Positions 60,126-64,000 of a DNA stretch of 64,000 bases are shown in pieces. The stretch spans positions 5,644,501-5,708,500 of the forward strand of contig CP042279.1 of NCBI GenBank assembly GCA_007858575.1, in the 5' to 3' direction. Under the pieces are notes generated by a model, which did no database searches, was not told the origin of the DNA, and saw nothing but the letters and a program-made list of their open reading frames with translations. Numbering within the stretch: the first letter of the stretch is position 1; every line of letters starts with the position of its first letter. The stretch is from Streptomyces sp. WAC08241. Lineage in GTDB: Bacteria > Actinomycetota > Actinomycetes > Streptomycetales > Streptomycetaceae. The translations under genes were made by a program, and so were the position numbers.

Positions 60126-60800
60126 ATGACCACCGCCCCGCACAACTACGAGCACGAACGCGCTCTGTGGGACACCTTCGCCGAGAGCGCGTGGAAGGAT
60201 CCGTCCAACGGCGATCCGGTGTTCCGGTGGACCCAGTACAAAGACCACCCCGCCGACCCCGGCCCCGGCCTCCTCGGTGAACCCGGCACGGTCCTGGAGA
60301 TCGGCAGCGGTACGGGAAGAGCCCTGGCCCACCTCGCCGGCCGGGGCGTCAAGGCCACCGGCATCGACCTCTCCCCGGTCGCCGTCGCCCGCTCCACCGA
60401 GAAGTACGGCCACCTCGGCATCGAGTTCGGGTGCGCCGAGATCCTGGAACACCTGGCCCAGGACCCGCGCACGTACGACGCGGTCTACTCGGCCTTCGGC
60501 GCCGCCTGGTTCACCGACCCCGCCCTGCTCTTCCCGCTCGTCGCCCGATGCCTGAACCCTGGTGGCGTGTTCGCCTTCTCCCAGCCGCCGGCCATCCCCG
60601 GCGCCTACGGCCCGCAGGGCATGTACAAGGGCGGCTTCGCTGGCCCCGCCATGTACACCTACCGCTACAGCCACACCCCCGAGACCTGGGCCGGCCTCCT
60701 CACCGAAGCCGGCCTCACCGACGTGTCCGTCACCGTCCTCGACGCCCCGACCGAGGGTCACATCGGCACCCTCATCGGCCGCGCCGAGAAGCCCCGTTGA
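60126..60800 (+). CDS. Class I SAM-dependent methyltransferase
   Basis: Complete 224 residues: VLEIGSGTGRALAHLAGRGV (motif I), VKATGIDLSPVAVARSTEKY, YDAVYSAFGAAWFTDPALLF, RCLNPGGVFAFSQPP. Small-molecule methyltransferase. Same strand as the kinase/dehydrogenase operon, 120 bp behind the small His/Cys gene, so likely part of that pathway. Confidence 0.85.
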   Translation: MTTAPHNYEHERALWDTFAESAWKDPSNGDPVFRWTQYKDHPADPGPGLLGEPGTVLEIGSGTGRALAHLAGRGVKATGIDLSPVAVARSTEKYGHLGIEFGCAEILEHLAQDPRTYDAVYSAFGAAWFTDPALLFPLVARCLNPGGVFAFSQPPAIPGAYGPQGMYKGGFAGPAMYTYRYSHTPETWAGLLTEAGLTDVSVTVLDAPTEGHIGTLIGRAEKPR

Positions 60801-60872
60801 CGCAGCCGGATCTCCTTCCCCGCGTACGTCCATCGTCCTTCGGGGAAGGCGTCGCGCTGCGAGGATGAGGGC

Positions 60873-62040
60873 ATGACGATCATCGACGGTGAAGTCGCGC
60901 CCGGGTTCGAGCCGGTCCGCGAGGCGTTCGCGGCGAACTTCGCCCGGCGCGGAGACATCGGCGCGGCCGTGTGCGTCTACCGGTACGGCCGGCCGGTCGT
61001 CGACCTCTGGGGCGGCATCGCCGACCCCGAGACCGGGCGCCCGTGGACGCGGGACACCTTGCAACTGGTCTACTCGGCGACCAAGGGCGCCACCGCGACC
61101 GCCGCGCACATGCTGGTGGGACGCGGCCTGCTCGACCTCAACGCCCCGGTCGCTTCGTACTGGCCGGAGTTCGCCGCGAACGGCAAGGCCGACATCCCCG
61201 TGCGCTGGCTGCTGTCCCACCAGGCGGGCCTGGTGGCCCTGGACGAGCCGCTCCCCGTGGCGGACGCCTTGGCCTGGGACCCGATGACGGCGGCGCTTGC
61301 GGCCCAGCGCCCGCAGTGGACCCCGGGCACGGCACACGGCTACCACGGCCGGACCTGGGGCTGGCTGGTCGGCGAGGTGGTCCGGCGGGTCTCCGGCCGG
61401 ACACCGGGCCGTTTCTTCGCCGACGAGATCGCCGCCCCCTCGGACTGGACTTCCACATCGGCCTGCCGGCGAGCGCACGCGCCCGGGTCAGCCGCATGGC
61501 CTACCGGAGTCCGTCCGTCGACCTCACCACCGTCCCCGCCACATCCGTCCCGGCGGAACTCCGCGAGCAGGTCGCCGCCTGGCGCGACCCCGACTCGCTC
61601 AGCAACCGCGCCTTCGCCGTCACCGACCCGGCCGCGATCGACTTCGACGCACCGGAGGTACAGGCGGCGGAACTCCTCCTCCAACGGCATCGGCACCGCC
61701 CGCTCCTCGCCCGCATGTACGCCGCGACCATCGGCGAGGTCGACGGCGTACGCCTCTCACCCCGGCCACCCTGGCCACGGCGACCGAAGAACAGACCAAC
61801 GGGAAGGACCGGGTGATGCTGCTCCCGAGCCGTTTCGCGAGCGGCTACATGCTGCCCACCGCCAGCAACCCCATGACCGGCCCGAACGCCTTCGGCCACG
61901 CCGGTCGCGGCGGCTCCCTCGCCTTCGCCGACCCCGACCACGGCCTCGCCTTCGGCTATGTCATGAACCACATCATCAGCGGGTCCGATGACGAGCGCGC
62001 GACAGTGCTGGTCGACGCGATCCGGAAAGCGGTGGCGTAG
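60873..62040 (+). CDS. Serine hydrolase of the beta-lactamase class C/esterase EstB family
   Basis: About 388 residues. The SxxK motif is QLVYSATKGATATAAHML, the Tyr motif is GTAHGYHGRTWGWLVGEVV, and HAGRGGSLAFADPDHGLAF carries the third motif (HxG). Such proteins are esterases or D-aminopeptidases more often than lactamases. Two frameshifts near 61440 and 61685-61760. Ends just before module D. Confidence 0.85.
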
Positions 62041-62056
62041 ACGCCGATGATAAAGA

Positions 62057-62264
62057 CGAAGCCCCGGGCCACTGACCCGGGGCTTCGCACAAGAGCGGAT
62101 GACGGGAATCGAACCTGTGCTATGAGCTTGGGAAGCTCCCGGCACTTGGGGCCGCATACGACGTCTGAGCTGTAGGAACGCGCACCTACGGCCTCGCTGT
62201 GGTTGCTTGGGCGACCCCTCCGCTGACCGCTGTTCACCGTCCCTACCGGCACGTTGTGGCACGG
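62057..62264 (-). repeat. tRNA-Gly 3'-half module D (att-like)
   Basis: Hairpin 62057-62068 / 62076-62087 (12-bp perfect), tRNA 3' half 62093-62134, then a spacer close to that of module B and ggcacgttgtggcacggcc at the distal end. This copy keeps more of the tRNA: on the minus strand GAGC-TTCCCAA-GCTC forms an anticodon stem-loop with anticodon CCC, then CACAGGTTCGATTCCCG. Still no 5' tRNA half. Confidence 0.75.
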
Positions 62265-62309
62265 CCTCCCCTGCTGGGACGGGGGCGACGCCGGTGGGGG
62301 ATTCCCGGT

Positions 62310-63306
62310 TCAGGGTCTCCGGGGCTCGATGGCGGGGGTGCGCAGGTCCTCGTCCAGGATGCCGCTCCTCGCGATGAGGTACGCAAGCTGTGCGCGGCTG
62401 CGGCTGCCCAGTTGTTCCGAGGCCCTGCGGACGTGGGTGGCCACGGTGCGGGCGCTCATGCCGAGGCGACCGGCGATGGTCTCGTCGGTGTAGCCGTTCA
62501 CCATGAGGTGCAGGACGGCCCGGCGGGTCTCGTCGGTGAGCAGGGGCGGCCGGTGCTCGGTCGGCGTGTGCCGCAGGGGTGCGGCGCGCTCCCACGACTT
62601 GTCGAAGATGCCGACGAGGTAGCGGATCATCCCGGGGTGCTCGATGACCAGGGCGAGCTGCTGCCGCTCCGCTTCGGGGTCGGAACGAAGGCGACCTTCC
62701 GGTCGCAGACGATCAGGCGGTCGAACACCTCGTCCAGGGTGCGGACTTCGGCACCCGCGACGGAGACGCCCTCGACGTAGGCGAGCGTCGGGGCATGGGA
62801 GCGGACGGTGTGCTGGTAGATGGTCCGCTGCCGGATGCCGCGCTCCAGGGCGGCCACGTCGCTGGCGAGCGCCTTCTCCAGCAGTTGCGCCGGCCGGCCG
62901 CCGCCGGGCTGGGCGGTCAGGAGCTCCTCCTTGCAGGACCGCACGACCGAGGCCAGCGTGGCGCTGATGGAATCCGCGCCGCTGATCGCGTGGATGCCGC
63001 TGCCGCCGCCCGTGTGGGCGCGGTAGACCTCGTCCGCCCGGTGCATGGAGACACGGGCCGCCGCCAGGGCGCGCTGCTCTCCTCGATGCCCGTCTCCAGC
63101 GGGCGCATCACGGCGTTGGCCGCGAGTCCCGGGGAAGGGGCATCAGACGGCCGTCGGGAAGTTTCCGCAGGAGGCCCAGGGCCAGCAGGCACTGCGGGCA
63201 TTCCCGCGCCGGGAGGTCGCCCCGGACGGCTGCCTCGTAGAAGGCCAGCCCCTCGTCGCAGAGCTCGACAGGTGGAACTCGCACCTCTGTCCGTTTTCAT
63301 GCACAT
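62310..63306 (-). CDS. LuxR-type regulator
   Basis: About 330 residues after three or four frameshifts (near 63280, 63130, 63070, 62660). The C-terminal LuxR helix-turn-helix is LTDETRRAVLHLMVNGYTDE, TIAGRLGMSARTVATHVRRA, SEQLGSRSRAQL. The N-terminus has a short Cys-rich stretch (ECPQCLLALGLLRKLPDGRL), then a helical and phospholipase D-like sensory part (EVRTLDEVFDRLIVCDRKVA). This architecture is a known pathway regulator type in Streptomyces clusters. Divergent from the small peptide and 5-aminolevulinate synthase genes. Start ATG 63306 with AAGG upstream. Confidence 0.75.
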
Positions 63307-63385
63307 ATGGTCATCCTTCAAGTCTCTGCATTGCGTGATCATGCTCCCGGATTTCCCTGTTCCCGGCGAGAAGGTCGGCACATGA

Positions 63386-63425
63386 TTTCTGTCACGGGCC
63401 AGAGAAACCTGGCCGGGCAGAAATC
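63386..63425. promoter_or_regulatory. Nested inverted repeat upstream of the small peptide gene
   Basis: Outer arms atttctg (63386-63392) / cagaaat (63419-63425) and inner arms ggccag (63398-63403) / ctggcc (63410-63415). It ends about 15 bp before the peptide ATG and may be an operator or 5'-UTR hairpin. Confidence 0.45.
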
Positions 63426-63439
63426 GATCAGGGGAACCA

Positions 63440-63583
63440 ATGCTCAAGTCGACTCTCCGACAGCTCCTCGGCGCACTCGTCGTGACCGTTCTCGCGACGC
63501 TCGGATTCGTTGCGAGCAACGAATCCGCGGAGCGGGAAGAGATTGTCGTCCTCGCCCTCGAGAGCGACTCGCAGTGGGGTTGA
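63440..63583 (+). CDS. 47-residue membrane-anchored or secreted peptide
   Basis: ATG 63440 with GGGGAA 4-9 nt upstream. LKSTLRQLLGALVVTVLATL is a basic start and hydrophobic helix, then SNESAEREEIVVLALESDSQ and WG at the end. It could be a signal-peptide-bearing secreted peptide or a single-pass membrane protein. It lies between the LuxR regulator and the 5-aminolevulinate synthase gene. Not a family I can name. Confidence 0.55.
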   Translation: MLKSTLRQLLGALVVTVLATLGFVASNESAEREEIVVLALESDSQWG

Positions 63584-63636
63584 CCGGGTCAGCCCCTCCC
63601 CTCCCCGGATTGTGAATTTCTAGTTACAGGAGAGAC

Positions 63637-64000
63637 ATGTCGGCCCTTCCCGTTTCTGCCTGGCCACTGCCCGTCTTCGACGGGCTCCAGGAGAGGCTGG
63701 GAGACCTGAAGGACTCGGGTCTGTACCGAGAATTCACCCCTGCTCGTACCTGGCGGACCAGCCCGGGCATGCGATGCATCAGGGACGCCGCATCCAGGTC
63801 TGGTGCACCAACGACTACCTGGGCATGAGCCAGAACACGCAGGTCATGCACGCGCAGATCGCCTCGACGCTGCGGCACGGCACCGGCAACGGAGGCTCCC
63901 GCAACATCGCGGGCACCAGCGACGCCCACGTGGCGCTGGAGACCCGGCTGGCGGCCTGGCACGGCAAGGACCGCGCCTTGGTGTTCACCAGCGGATACGT
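63637..64000 (+). CDS. hemA: 5-aminolevulinate synthase-like alpha-oxoamine synthase (3' end outside window)
   Basis: AGGAG precedes ATG 63637. The N-terminal part has YREFTPARTYLADQPG (after one frameshift near 63755), WCTNDYLGMSQNTQVMHAQI, GTGNGGSRNIAGTSDAHVAL and DRALVFTSGY, typical of ALAS. The enzyme condenses glycine with succinyl-CoA. Streptomycetes make haem from glutamyl-tRNA, so ALAS genes mark clusters for the C5N unit (2-amino-3-hydroxycyclopentenone) of secondary metabolites. Gene symbol is by family. Confidence 0.8.

Overview
The window is high-GC actinobacterial DNA with Streptomyces-type gene content: GTG/ATG starts, GTGA/ATGA gene overlaps, WXG100 proteins, MmyB-like and TPR-type regulators, and the SCO5918-type gene / DEAD-box helicase / cold-shock order at 6.7-9.0 kb. 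Reading is complicated by several dozen one-base frameshifts, mostly in C or G runs and once in an A run of the cold-shock gene. They hit housekeeping and accessory genes alike, so I read them as consensus errors of the assembly, not as pseudogenes. Coordinates below are for the repaired genes and frameshifts are noted.

Layout. 0-19.5 kb is mostly core chromosome: cobN end, an ABC-F ATPase, a DUF1648/GntR pair, a D-2-hydroxyacid dehydrogenase, small regulators, helicase and cold-shock genes, glutamate decarboxylase and trmO. It is followed by a polymorphic-toxin locus (14.3-18.4 kb) with two WXG100-type proteins, an RNase A-like toxin, an orphan half toxin tip and immunity genes. 19.6-26.7 kb is a minus-strand biosynthetic operon (3-hydroxyacyl-CoA dehydrogenase, alpha-oxoamine synthase, MFS exporter, acyl-CoA carboxylase beta and alpha) behind two operator-like inverted repeats. 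26.9-31.9 kb holds an MmyB-type regulator, remnants of streptogramin resistance genes (vat, vgb), a drug exporter with its divergent TetR, and a VOC protein.

From about 31.9 kb to 62.3 kb the chromosome looks like a string of cassettes. Four intact modules of about 210 bp (37.5, 49.1, 52.3, 62.1 kb), all in one orientation, each carry a rho-independent hairpin, the 3' half of a tRNA-Gly-like gene and a conserved distal element. A collapsed copy (31.9 kb) and a degenerate one (19.5 kb) also exist. No integrase gene is present.

Cassette contents: (i) 32-37.4 kb, a PIN/RHH toxin-antitoxin pair plus a Crp-type cNMP receptor, a class III nucleotide-cyclase-like protein, three small or unknown coupled genes and a TIR/nucleoside-deoxyribosyltransferase-like effector, which resembles a Pycsar-type signalling or defence module; (ii) 37.8-48.9 kb, low-GC unknown genes, then an operon with a second, divergent alanyl-tRNA synthetase, HAD, phosphoribosyltransferase, LOG, nucleotidyltransferase and aspartyl/asparaginyl-hydroxylase-like genes under a divergent TPR regulator; (iii) 49.4-52.2 kb, DUF998, DUF4287, an alpha/beta hydrolase and an ECF sigma factor with a SnoaL-like tail; (iv) 52.5-62 kb, low-GC small genes, a 148-bp hairpin, and an XRE-regulated operon of kinase-like, lactate/malate-dehydrogenase-like, HPr-kinase-like, small His/Cys protein and methyltransferase genes, then a serine hydrolase. 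Beyond 62.3 kb a LuxR-type regulator, a 47-residue membrane peptide and the start of a 5-aminolevulinate synthase gene suggest that another biosynthetic locus begins.
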